Source: Linnemannia elongata (taxonomy: Eukaryota; Mortierellomycota; Mortierellomycetes; Mortierellales; Mortierellaceae). From it: a stretch of 64,000 nucleotides of DNA. Made by a program: the position numbers and the translations under genes. The notes beneath the pieces are model-generated. The model saw nothing but the letters and a program-made list of their open reading frames with translations. It was not told where the DNA came from and searched no databases. The stretch is taken from assembly GCA_036320915.1 (NCBI GenBank), contig JAXBDG010000012.1, positions 1,228,501-1,292,500 of the forward strand. Direction: 5' to 3'. This document shows, piece by piece, positions 1 to 10,153 of the stretch (positions are counted from its first letter, which is position 1; each line of letters begins with the position of its first letter).

Positions 1-506
1 CTCTCTTTTTTTTCTGTCGTCGCCCCCTTTCTTTGTTTTTTCCTATGGGGAGTGCGTGTCCGCGTTGTTGTTGCTTCGTTCCCTTCCATTTCCTTCTCTC
101 CTCCCTCCCCCACACTCTCCCTCCTCCTTTGCGTGGAACTGATCGCCATTGATTACATCATTTCACGCCGATCTATGATCAATAATCAGTATTCGGGACA
201 CCTGCACACAATTTTGGTGCCGCATGCCTTTTAGCTAATCACAAAATTTTGTTGCCTTCATATCACTTTAGTGACAAGGAGGTGCCAAGACGGGGTCAAG
301 AGGAGTCAAGACCCCCTCCCCCTCACACCTAAGTGTCCGCAAGCCCGGCTTGACATGGTCATCGGCCTGTGGCCATGTCAAGGGAGTGGGTGCGCCGGTA
401 TGGTGGTGGCCTTGGGGGGCGTCTGGCCCTCCCAACTCTCGCGGTACGCTGTTGGAGGACGACGTTAAAGGGGGTGCTAATCCTTTTTTTTTTAGGATGG
501 GGTCGC

Positions 507-665
507 GGGCTATTATGGGATCCTGAGGGCTATTATGGGAATCTGAGGGCTAATATGGGGATCTGAGGGCTATTATGGAATTCCGAGGGCTAATATGGGG
601 ATCTGAGGGCTATTATGGGATTCCGAGGGCTAATATGGGAATCTGAGGGCTCACTATGGCATCGC
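507..665. repeat. 20-bp minisatellite (copy A)
   Basis: About eight tandem units of roughly 20 bp with the core GGGCTATTATGGGATCTGA. They alternate TATTATGG and TAATATGG variants. The equivalent array in copy B has about five units. Confidence 0.85.
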
Positions 666-748
666 GGGCTACTGTTGGGTCGAGAGATAAATTTGTGTTG
701 TATGGGGACGCGGGCTCAATTGATCTACGATCTCACTCAAACTGAGGT

Positions 749-1525
749 TTGAAGCCATCTCCACTATCGGCCTTTCTTTGTTGGAGTGGCATTGAGGCAA
801 CTGAGGGCACAAAACGTTGCGAATGATGAAGTTTGGTTCATAGTCTGACAAGACTTGCACAAAAGTCTGATGACACTCGGACCAAGTCTGACGCAGTTTT
901 CACTATCGGCTTTTCTTTACTGCAGCGGCATTGACACAACTGAGGGTACAAAACGTTGCGGATGATGAAGTTTGGTTCAAAGTCTGATGGCGCCTGCTCC
1001 TAGTCTGATGACACTCGGACCAAGTCTGACGCAGTTTCACTCTCGGCTTTTCTTTAATGCAGCGGCATTGACACAACTGAGGGTACAAAACGTTGCGGAT
1101 GATGAAGTTTGGTTCAAAGTCTGTTGAGCCTTGTACAAAAGTATGATGACACTTGAACCAAGTCTGACGCACCTTCCACTATCGACTTTTCTTTGTTGGA
1201 GTGGCATTGACACAACCGAGGGCAAAAAACGTTGCGGATGATGAAACTTGCTCCAAGTGTAATGACACTGGCACCAAGTCTGACGCACCTTCTTCCACTA
1301 TCGACTTTTCTTTGTTGGAGTGGCATTGACACAACCGAGGGCGAAAAACGTTGCGGATGATGAAACTTGCTCCAAGTGTAATGACACTGGCACCAAGTCT
1401 GACGCACCTTCTTCCACTATCGACTTTTCTTGGTTGGAGTGGCACTTGCTCCAAGTCTAATGGCACTTGCTGCAAGTGTCCACTATCGGCTTTTCTTTAT
1501 TATAGTGGCATTGGGACAATTGAGG
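749..1525. repeat. Long-unit minisatellite (copy A)
   Basis: Roughly seven imperfect tandem units of 65-150 bp, starting near 749, 899, 1040, 1178, 1294, 1414 and 1478. Each begins CCACTATCGRCTTTTCTT and most carry CAAAACGTTGCGGATGATGAA and an AGTCTGACGCA tail. Copy B carries four units. Confidence 0.85.
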
Positions 1526-1729
1526 ACTTGCTTTTTTGATTTCTTCTTTTTTAAAACTATCAAACTACCAACCTTTGGGGCACTCGGCGCGCGACCTCCT
1601 CGCGGTGTGTCATGGACTGTAGGTTGTTGAGGTGGGAGCCCACAGTCAGACAGCGGCCTACTAATAAAAATCTCCTCCCCCCCCTCCTTATTTTTTTTTT
1701 TTTACCCAACGTTTCTTACCATTTTTTTT

Positions 1730-2830
1730 CTTGTTCTTTGATGATTGAAAAACTTAAATGAGAATAAAGAGTGGGTATGAGCGTGAATGGAGACTGAACC
1801 GGCATCTGAAAAATGACTTGTACTCTTGCTCTTGATCCTTCTTTGCAAAGATACATCTAGTCGGTGAGGTGAATAATTGGATCGAATGCATCCTAGTTAC
1901 GAAGGCGGATAGCGATATTCTTGATTATGGCGGCTATTGCATCGTTGAGCAAGATGGTTTATTCGTTACGATAACTTCTTTTTTTTTCGTGTCGTTTGAA
2001 GGAAATTTTGGGAAGCAAATGGAGGAGAAAAGAGAACAATGAGAACAAAGGCCTGAAAGAGGAAGAAGAGAAGGAAAAGAGAACAAAGGGAACAAGAAAA
2101 GAGGACAATATGAAGAGGACAAGAGAACAAAGTATAGGAAATATAATACTACTGCCAAAGAAACGGGATAAGGCCGATGAATGTGCGTGTATAGGTTGCA
2201 CGCACGGAAAGATTGGTGTGAGTAGGCTGATGTGAAGGAAGAGAGCTGAGGATAGATGAATTGCTTGCTAGTAAGAGAATAAAGAGAATAAAGGAGAACA
2301 TCAGGGCCAATGAAACGGGAAAAGGCTGAAGGGGTGTGTGGTTTGTGTGGATGGAAAGATTGGTGTGGGCGAGCTGCTGATGTTAAGGAAGAGAACTGGA
2401 GATGGATGAATTGCTTGACTGATATAAGAAAGAAAGAGGACAAGCTTAGATAGCCATTTACATGTGTTGGGATAATTGAGAAAATGGATTGAACAAAAGT
2501 GTTTAGGGGCAAAACAGATAAAAGCACAGAAAAAGGGTGAGGATGGATGGTCTAAACAAGTACAAATGGACAAAATTGGGGAAAGGAAGGGTTGGGTGAC
2601 ACATGGCAGAAGGTGCTGGGGTCGAGTAGGGAAACATAATCGAGGTAGGTTGGTGATGGCAAGAAGGGGGGGGGGGGGGGGGGGGGTCTGGAGATAGAGT
2701 AGTTCCTCGCATGTGAGGGGCGAGGTATAGACTGGAGTAGCTGGATCCGGATGAAATGACGGCCTAGATTGAATGGTGCTCACGGACATGTACGTACAGT
2801 TGGGAATTACGTGTTTTTTGCAGGGACACA
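1730..2830. repeat. Dispersed repeat unit, copy A (diverged second half)
   Basis: Diverged but alignable to 36715-37530. A block containing GGAAAGATTGGTGTG and a GATGGATGAATTGCTTG-like stretch occurs twice here (about 2160-2290 and 2310-2440) and once in copy B. A run of about 20 G lies near 2667-2686. The long open frames on the minus strand are low-complexity pyrimidine translations and I do not treat them as genes. Confidence 0.6.
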
Positions 2831-2834
2831 GCAT

Positions 2835-3277
2835 AATGAAAGAGGTCTTTATTTCAACTCACAATGCAAAATGAAACACAAGCAGGAATGAGGTGTAGTC
2901 TTGGTGCATGGCTGGTACGACATTCGGATCAACAGCCACCTTCTTGAGACCGATTTATTTTCGTATTTGTCATGATCCTCGCTTTTCCTAGGTCCAGTTA
3001 CACCGCACACCATCTCTGTTTGTTGACTTGATAGTCGACGCGTAACCCATACAGAAGTTGAGTTGTTTACTATCTCATTTGTGAAAGTGCCACATTCATA
3101 TTGGCACTTGCCTGTACAAAAATGAGAGGTTGACTCTCTAACATTATCATCCCTATTATCGTGGATTTGGTGGATGTAACATTGAAGAGCTAAGAGAGCG
3201 CAAGGAAGTGCAAGGGAATTAAGTGGCCAAAGAAATAAAAAGGAGTAACAAAGAGTAAGAGTGTATTAAGAAGATGT
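2835..3277. other. Intergenic; degenerate dispersed repeat
   Basis: No gene seen. About 2840-3090 weakly resembles 28230-28690 and 33085-33560. Shared landmarks in order are a GCAxxATG stretch, ACATTCGGATC, a CACCGCACACCA-like stretch and GATAGTCGA/ACGCGTA. The remainder is the 3' flank of the NEDD1-like gene. Confidence 0.4.
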
Positions 3278-6200
3278 TTAATAGTTCATCTTTAACCTCT
3301 GGTTCTCTTCTTGCAACCGCAGATTCTCCTCCTGCAGTTCCCGTTTGTCAGTATACTCCTTCAACAGACCCTCAATCTCCATCTTTTGAATCTGGAACTG
3401 CCTCAACAACTCCAGGTGCATGTTCTGAATATCGTTCCTGATCCCTGCCCTGAACTCCATTAGACAGCCGTCAATTACGCTCTCCAGCACCTTGGATTGG
3501 AATGACGAAGAAGATGTTGTCCCAGTCCCTGAAGGAGGGTCAACGGCCATGTCTAGTGCAGTTGATGAGAGTCCCAGCGCTGTTGCCGAGGCTGATGTTG
3601 TATTGTTCGAGACAACGCCTTTCGTCCTGGAGATATGACTACCACCTACGTTGCTACCACTGCTGCCACCACCAAGTCCGACTTGCATCCAGAGGTCCCT
3701 AATAGGAGCTGAAACGGCAGCAGGCTTTGTTGTCGCTGGAGCAGCAACCGGTACCTCTGCAGTTGCAAGTACAGACGTAGGCCAAGACCGACCAACGCCT
3801 CCACCAGCAACCCCGCTCTGAGGCCTGCTCTGTTTCACGGCTGTCGGCTCTGTAGGTTGGTCCAGCAACACATCCCGCACCCGATCTACAATCTGGCCTC
3901 TCAAAATCTCCATCTTTTCCTCCGACAATGGATCCGGCGTTGCTGGCATAGAGGCTACGCCACCCGAGGCCATTAAGGTCCCGAATGATTTCCGGCGTTT
4001 GGCGCGTGATGCCCGCGAAGGCGATTTTGAGAGCGAGTCCGCCGACGAGTAATGATGGTGTTTCAATGGGTTGGTGTGTTGCTCAGAGGAAAATCCACGA
4101 GCACCAGGAGATCCTGGCGGGGTATTGACCGAAGAAGATGATGTCGAGCTCTCGTCTGAAGGTGAATGCGATTGCCTGTTCTGGAATGCAAATGGCGAAA
4201 CGGTCCTCGAGTTGGGATAGCTGGCGGAGTTTGGCCCAGGTTGATCTCTGCTCGGTGTTGTCGGCATGGAGATGAATCCTGAAGGTGCTGCTGTACTTCC
4301 TTCCAAGCCTGCAGAGGGAGGAGCAGAGGGTTGAAATGACCCAAGCGCGTCACCGAGAGCGCTCTTCCCTGTTGTGATACTTGCGGGTGCGGTAGGTCGT
4401 CGTACCTTGGGTGTTATCCGATCCTGCCCTCCTGCCGTCAAGTGTGTATCCTTGTCTGCTGCGCGTCTGGAGGCAAAAAGGTCCATGATGCCCTTGCCGC
4501 CGATCCCTGCCGACTGAGTTTCCCGGCTAGATTTGAAGATGCTGCTTCCTGAAAGGTTATTGAGAGATGTGTGACTTCCTGTGCTCGTCTTGAGAGGAGC
4601 TGGCCGGGTGAGAGTTGATCGAGTAACCAGTGTCGAAGGAGTGTCTCCAAGGGTATGTGACCTGGCCATGGGCGTTGTTGAGATCGATCCAAGCATCGTG
4701 TCCGAAAAGAGCGATGGCTTGGCTCCTGCCGAATTTTGTCTCTTCAGTGTGGAGCCGTTAAGCGTTTGGTGCTTCCGCTGACCTGAACTACGCCTTCCTT
4801 GGAAATGGATCGATGTTATCGGAGCGTTGATGTTACTGTCGACGGTAGAGATGGGTCGGTTGGTTGATCGCAAGTCATAGAGCAGGATTTTTCCTTGGTC
4901 TGTTCCGAATGCCATGGAGAAACCGTCGTTTTTAAATGTTACCGAGGTCAGAGCGTGATCCACGTTCCTGGTCTTGACGACACTCTTCTGGTCCACGTCG
5001 TAGAGTGTGTAGCGCTTGTCCAGACCGACCGTGCAAATGAGAAATCGATTGAAGGGGCTGAAGGTCATGCCGTTGATGGGAACGTCGTGCTTTTGCTCGA
5101 AGCTGTGGTAAATTGCAGTAGATCCTGTCGATCCTGTATCCCAGAGTCGCAACACACCGTCGTTTCCGATACCGCCCAATATCGACTTGCTGAATATCGA
5201 GTACTCCAGTTTCGATAGTATCTAATCGTTGTAAAAATAAGATACATCCTTCGTTAGATTCCCTGTTTTCTTTGAAGCCTGAACCGTATCCCCGCCTGCT
5301 GACTTGCAAGTACTGGACGGTAACTTACGAATGAGTTGGGTGTGTCCAGTCTTCCGCTGCTACCCGTCGTTCGATTAACCACGTCTAAAGCTCCCGAATT
5401 TTGCCCGATGGCCAGCAAGGCGTCATCCGTCTTCATAGCCAGGGCATTGATCCTTGACGGCATCTAAAGTTCACATACATATATAGGATGTTTTAGTGTC
5501 CAGAAAAACATGAAGATATCGTTATGTGTAGGTCAGTCAAGAGTCCAGTTGGCTGATCTTTTACCTCAACGGTCTCGACTGTCCTGCTTGTTGTTGCGTC
5601 CCAAGTCATGATTCTTTGTCCATGTGCAAAATAAAGCCTCTGATGTTTTGGGGCCCATGACATTGCCGACCTGTAGTTTCCTGCCCTAGACTCCTATTAT
5701 GCGCACGTAAATTAATATATGAGTGTCCATCATCGATGCTCCATTGCTAGAAGACGTCGCTCAGAAAGGCGCGTTATTGTTACCTCTATGACAGGTTCGT
5801 TGACAAGGACTTCCTGAAACTTCCCCCGGTCGTCATGCAAGAATACCCTTCCATCGTGCGCCTCTACCGCTAACATGCTGTCTATGGTTGTTCATAAACA
5901 AAAGCATAACGCCAGCGAGAATAGTGAGTATCCTCGAGTTGCTTTGTGTTGGCGTTCCTTGAACTAGTAGCACAGTTTACAGTCGCCCATGTACACTTGA
6001 GTAGACTCAGGGAATGCACTTACTGTCAGGACTCCACCTCAGACTCGCCATGGTGAATGTAGTCCTCTCGTTCGACATCTGGATGCCGTCAAACTGTCCA
6101 GGGACTATTGGTGCCTGTTGTTGCTGTTGTTGTTGTTTGGACGGGGCTCCGGTAATAGCTGACGACGAGAAGGGAGGCACAGTTCCATTGTCGATGAACT

Positions 6201-6414
6201 CGTAGGTGAGGACCTGGGTCCCGACAGCAGTGGCGAGCAGACATGTAGGTTGGGCTGCCTGTTGACCTGTGGTGGATTGTGAGGCGCCATTTGTTCCTGA
6301 GAAGAGAGTTGATGTTGCTGTTGGTGTTGATCGATGATCTTCGAGCGATGAGTAGGCGGTGGTGGAGTAGCTTCGTTTCCGCTGTGCGACAGGACGTGGT
6401 TGTGGTTGATCCAT
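3278..6414 (-). CDS. NEDD1: NEDD1-like WD40 protein, gamma-tubulin complex recruitment factor
   Basis: Five exons, complement of 6024-6414, 5784-5881, 5565-5693, 5329-5463 and 3278-5221, all with GT-AG introns, give 898 residues. Residues about 115-395 form WD-repeat blades, with the NEDD1-like run TVGLDKRYTLYD and YDLR repeats. The middle (about 400-800) is low-complexity Ser/Thr/Pro. The last 75 residues form an amphipathic coiled coil matching the NEDD1 C-terminus, with ESVIDGCLMEFRAGIRNDI followed by MHLELLRQF and an EENLRLQEENQRLK tail. In known NEDD1/GCP-WD proteins this C-terminus binds the gamma-tubulin ring complex and the propeller targets it to centrosomes or spindle. The start is the ATG opening MDQPQPRP; a poly-Gln run follows about 100 residues later. 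The next gene upstream is also on the minus strand. Confidence 0.9.
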
Positions 6415-7108
6415 GAGCGTGTGAGTGTGTGCGTTGTCTCGACCCTTGCTTGCCCTGGTGGTCTGTGATGGTGTTTGTCTGCTTGTTCGAGAGTGAAGAA
6501 GGGTCGCGTCGGAGGAATCAAAGCGTAGAGGCAGAGACAGAGAGAGAGCCAAAGAAAAAAAAGAAAGGAGAAAAAAGAAAAAAGAGAAAAGATGGTGACC
6601 AACCAATTTAAAGAGGTGAAAATCAAAAAAAGTCGTGTACGACGACGACAAACGAGAAAACACCGACAAAGAGAAAGAAAAAGCAAAATGTGCATAGGAC
6701 AGGACAAAGGGGTGTTCTTGACGCGGTGGGCATAGAGTGGGGATATATATCCCTTCACCTGTCCTGATTACCTGAGTGCCTGGCTGCTTGTTTGCATTAT
6801 AATAAAGATTCCTTTAGTTCTAGTAAACAACTTCAAGCGGGGCCGAGTAATTGGGGTTGCATTTGAGTCAGAGGCAAGGCAAGAAGAAGTGGTGGAGCTA
6901 TGTATGATGTCAACGCATACATCACAAGCCCTTGGGGATTGGCTTACATTCAGGCAAGAGCACCTTTCCTTCTTTCTTTCCTTCCTCCCTCTGTTGCGCA
7001 TGAAACATACATACATCGACATATACACACTCAAATACAACGGAAAAGGAAACCCGCAATTGTTTACTATCACTTGTTTGCAAAAAAAAAAAAGACCACC
7101 CAAATTGT
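6415..7108. other. Intergenic: NEDD1 leader and 3' flank of next gene
   Basis: On the minus strand the first 350 bases before the NEDD1 ATG are pyrimidine-rich, as in many fungal leaders. The rest is the 3' flank of the gene starting at 7838. No further gene seen. Confidence 0.5.
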
Positions 7109-7838
7109 CTAAAGTGCCTTGAGTAGAGCTCGTCCAATGGTAACAGTACTGGCTGTGAGAGTGGCCACCTTGAGGACTTCCAATGCCACATAAACACCAT
7201 GGACCCTTGCATTCTCGGTCGGTCGTCCGTCAATATACCGAGCACCCACGCTCCTCATCACAGGTAAGAATGTAAAGCTCTGGAAGAGATAGACAATCAA
7301 TCCTGGGCTGAACCTGAGCCATTGACGCCATCCCAACTGTCTGAATCCTGAGGCGCTTCCAGGGACAAGCCCGCGTTGTGTGAGGAGGTACCAGCCAAGA
7401 AGGTCGAACGCTGCGAGGACAACCTCGACTTTGTTGAGAGCTGAGAAGACGTGTCGTCCGACGTCGATCAAACTGCGTTTAGCAGGTGTGGGTGACAAGA
7501 ACTTGACTGGTGCTTCCAAAAATGAAATCGCCTACCGTTAGTGTTCAGTAGAGATAAGAAGGGGTGTTGGTATTTGGACATGCACGGTGTCATCTTACAA
7601 AAGTCGAGTCGAGTGCAAAAGTGGATAGATATGTTACCAGGTTGGCACCGATCCAGCAGCACTGGAGTGCGCCCAAGGAGAGTAAGAGGCCCTGCCCAGT
7701 CATTCGGTTGCCATAGGGACGAGCAGCAGCAGCGAGGCCGATGGAGGCGGCAGCGATGACGCCGGTTGACTTTGTGGAGAGGACAAAGAGGGATCCTTTT
7801 GAATGGTTATGGCGAGAAGGGAGCGGTTGGTTCTTCAT
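7109..7838 (-). CDS. Small multi-pass membrane protein, function unknown
   Basis: Two exons, complement of 7599-7838 and 7109-7531 (GTAAGA donor, TAG acceptor, phase 0), give 220 residues. Four or five hydrophobic segments are visible: near residues 20-38, 48-70, 110-130, 152-175 and 193-215. A polar loop with LEAPVKFLSP and an ALNKVEVVLAAFDLLGW stretch lies between the second and third. The mixture suggests a conserved family of integral membrane proteins but I cannot name it. There is no obvious cleavable signal peptide; the first 20 residues are basic. I chose the ATG at 7838 because upstream in-frame sequence is low complexity. Confidence 0.75.
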
Positions 7839-8169
7839 GGTTGTCGAATGTGGATGAGGACAAGGGAAGGTAGTCGGTGCATAAGCAAGGGGGAGTATGG
7901 AGGTGGTTGTTGGACGGAGAGGGAGGAAGAATAAGAAGGAAAGGAAGAACATAAAAGGACTGAAAGGATTTGGGTCACGCGTCTCCGATTCTTTTTATTA
8001 CTTTTTGACACGCCTCAACGGAAGGATTGATCAGTTCATGACGCGTCGAAGACACGCTCACACACAGAGCTAGCCTTATTCTTATGACGATTGAAATTGA
8101 ATATTTTTTCTTTTATTCTTTCATTCATATAAAAACAATAGCTATGTAGAATCTATAATCTGTTCGACT
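7839..8169. other. Intergenic, AT-rich
   Basis: Leader of the membrane-protein gene followed by AT-rich sequence that may be the 3' part of the snoRNA host transcript. No open frame of note. Confidence 0.4.
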
Positions 8170-8326
8170 TACCTTTGAGGTACAAGCTTGAATGAGCATG
8201 GATGTTGAGAGACGACGGGCTGGAATACTAGTAAACAAGGGACATTGAAAGAATATCAACGATTAATATCCCATACACATCCTCAATTGTCAAAATCGAG
8301 CCAAGAAACGAATTCTCCTCTCGATA

Positions 8327-8427
8327 GAGTTGGGCTCAGGTTTAGAATAGTCTCAACATTACAGGTGGGGTCTCCACCCATTTCAGATTGTTGAGCTTGA
8401 CATGCTTAATATTCATCTTTGTAACTC
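8327..8427 (-). ncRNA. Box C/D snoRNA guiding 25S/28S rRNA 2'-O-methylation
   Basis: Box C AAGATGA at 8413-8419 (one mismatch to RTGATGA), box D' CTGA at 8383-8386, box C' ATGTTGA at 8353-8359 and box D CTGA at 8336-8339. They are enclosed by a terminal stem GAGTT (8423-8427) with AACTC (8327-8331). The 13 nt GTCAAGCTCAACA just upstream of D' are perfectly complementary to the conserved large-subunit rRNA stretch TGTTGAGCTTGAC. By the D+5 rule the methylated base is a U in that stretch. C-to-D length is 84 nt, typical of the class. It lies inside an intron of the host transcript. Confidence 0.75.
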
Positions 8428-8632
8428 CAGAAGATGGGAAATGGAAAGGAGGTCATGAATTGTTCTTACCATTTGGAATCAAACGTCGTCGAGTCCCAAC
8501 TGAGACGATCTTTCTCGGATACTCGTAAGAAAACCACCTGCAACGATGAAAAGTTGAACAATTACTCAAGGATTAGTCCATCATGTTGCATATCCATCTT
8601 GTTCGCAAAAGCGAGAAGAGAAAAGGTGTGAA

Positions 8633-8715
8633 ATTTCAGAAGCATGACATATCGACATAATTAGAGTGTTTGTACGAACACATTCCGACCGCCCGTCATG
8701 CGTTACAATCATTAA
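8633..8715 (-). ncRNA. Box C/D snoRNA, SNORD43/snR70-like guide for 18S rRNA
   Basis: Box C ATGATTG at 8706-8712 (two mismatches), guide GACGGGCGGT at 8688-8697, a degenerate D' CGGA directly after it, and box D CTGA at 8636-8639. The C-to-D span is 77 nt. The guide is complementary to the universal ACCGCCCGTC near the 3' end of 18S rRNA. It sits at the same spacing to D' as in human SNORD43, so it would select the same cytosine. The box C and D' mismatches and lack of a strong terminal stem lower confidence. It lies in the intron next to the other snoRNA. Confidence 0.6.
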
Positions 8716-8860
8716 TAAGAGTATGGGTTGTGTGGTGTGATTGACCGTAGAATGGATGGATTACTTACGTTTTCAGTCGACCAAGTTGCACCGTACACAA
8801 TCGACGCCGAATTGCTTGCTTGCTTGAAAGAGGAGCCAAGACGCGCTTAAGATCTGGATG

Positions 8861-10153
8861 ACCAATCGAAAAGAGGTGAAGAACGTCGTTAATATACACG
8901 ATCGATAATCACATCTGAGAAGATGCGTTCGAGGAATGAACGCAGGTCTGGCCGTGAGGATGGATGGATGGAGGAGGATAGAGAGATAGAAGGGAACTCA
9001 GACAAGGCTGAAACTGTATTTTACTCAACACAATGGTAATTCAGAAGGTGACTTTGTATATGGGTCGATCAAGTCATCGTAGTAGCCGTATCTCTCTTGG
9101 GTGGAAGGAAGTATGAATGAAGTAGGCGGTTGTGAGATAAGAAATTGAAGAATGAATAGTAAACTGTACCTTATCGTGAAGCAAGCAAAACAATTGAACA
9201 AACGAAGTGAGGAAAGGGAAGTGTTGTTGTTGTTGTTTGTGAATGAGGAGAGGGTGGGATGAGTTAGAAGAGAAGAAGAAGAGAAAGAGAAAGAGATCTC
9301 TCTTTGTACTTTTTTTGAGGAGGATGAAAAGAGGGATAAAGGAAGGGAAAAGAAAAAAAAAGGATGTGCGGAGTGAAAAAGAAACACAAACAACTAAGCC
9401 ACTCATTCTCACGTGGAGGAAGTTTAGTAAAGTCGCGTCTTTTATCAATATTGAAATGAAAAAGCACCAACAGACAGACTGACTTTGGATCTTGCTTGTG
9501 AGCCATAGCTGCCTGACCGACCCTACTGCAGCACATTGGCACAAGCCATTGAGGGGGGGGGGCGGTTTACTGTTCAGATACAGATCTCGCCTTTCGGACA
9601 CCCGTTTGTTGATATTGGATCTGCGGCAAAAGGCAAACAAGGAAAGAAACTGCGTTCGAGGGAGAAGAGGCGCACGTGTAGGTATAGCAAAGGGCGGAGG
9701 GTCGGTGAGTGGGTGAAAGTACGGGTAGGTGAGAAAGACAGAGCGAGAATGAAAGAGGGTGAGAAGGAGGAGGAAGGAGGAGGAAGGAAGAGTGAGTGAG
9801 ATTTTCCCCTCCTCTTCCTTTTCCTCGAGTCTATCTGTGTCTGTGTCTGTGTCTTTGTTGATTGTATTTTTCTCTGCCTCTGCTCACAACTCTTTGTTCC
9901 TCCTCCTCCTCTCTTCTTCTCTTTTCCTCCTCTTCTCCCCTCTTTGATTTTTTTCACCTCTTTCTTCTTTATCCTTCGCCTCTCCTTTTCTCTTCTCCTC
10001 TTCTCTTTCTGTTCGCTTCATATCCTCCCCTGCTCCATCTCTTCTCCAAACAGACCCACACAAACACACTCACATACTTACTCATCTCTTTCTCACCCAC
10101 TCACCCACATAAACTCACTCACTCTTACCGCTTTAACTTCGACAGGAAAAATA
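8861..10153. other. Intergenic: host-gene promoter side and CK2 beta leader
   Basis: No convincing gene. 9160-9400 and 9560-10110 are purine- or pyrimidine-rich low complexity that opens long frames on both strands. A short minus-strand frame ending at 9025 has a reasonable C-terminal composition (ERYGYYDDL...) but no supported upstream exon. The last 300 bases before 10154 are CT-rich, like other leaders here. Confidence 0.4.

Larger units (their letters stand above)
1..1660. repeat. Dispersed repeat unit, copy A (first half)
   Basis: Near-identical over long stretches to 35427-36690, with which it is collinear. In order it has a CT-rich leader, an AT-rich segment with TGATCAATAAT-like motifs, a unique block near 270-480, a 20-bp minisatellite and a longer minisatellite. 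No credible protein is encoded; short open frames run through the tandem repeats in several frames. The left end is cut by the window edge. I do not recognise the family and see no transposase or terminal repeats. Confidence 0.85.
8170..8860 (-). ncRNA. Probable non-coding snoRNA host transcript
   Basis: On the minus strand consensus splice signals define short exons: exon A ends at a GTAAGT donor near 8768. Exon B (about 8467-8532) lies between a TTGCAG acceptor and a GTAAGA donor. A further exon ends at a GTAAGT donor near 8170. Each of the two introns between them contains a box C/D snoRNA with a recognisable rRNA guide. Joined exons keep no long open frame with a convincing start and stop, so I read this as a host gene of the non-coding type. 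A short-protein reading across exons A and B is open for about 50 codons and cannot be excluded. Outer boundaries are approximate. Confidence 0.5.

Noticed and set aside
1934..2834. Minus-strand open frames of 177-197 codons
   Set aside because: Lie inside the dispersed repeat, Ser/Phe/Pro-rich translations of purine-rich DNA, not conserved in copy B.
9025..9640. Minus-strand open frames of 122 and 188 codons
   Set aside because: Mostly Phe/Ser/Leu low complexity. The C-terminal end near 9025 looks more normal but no upstream exon could be joined with confidence.
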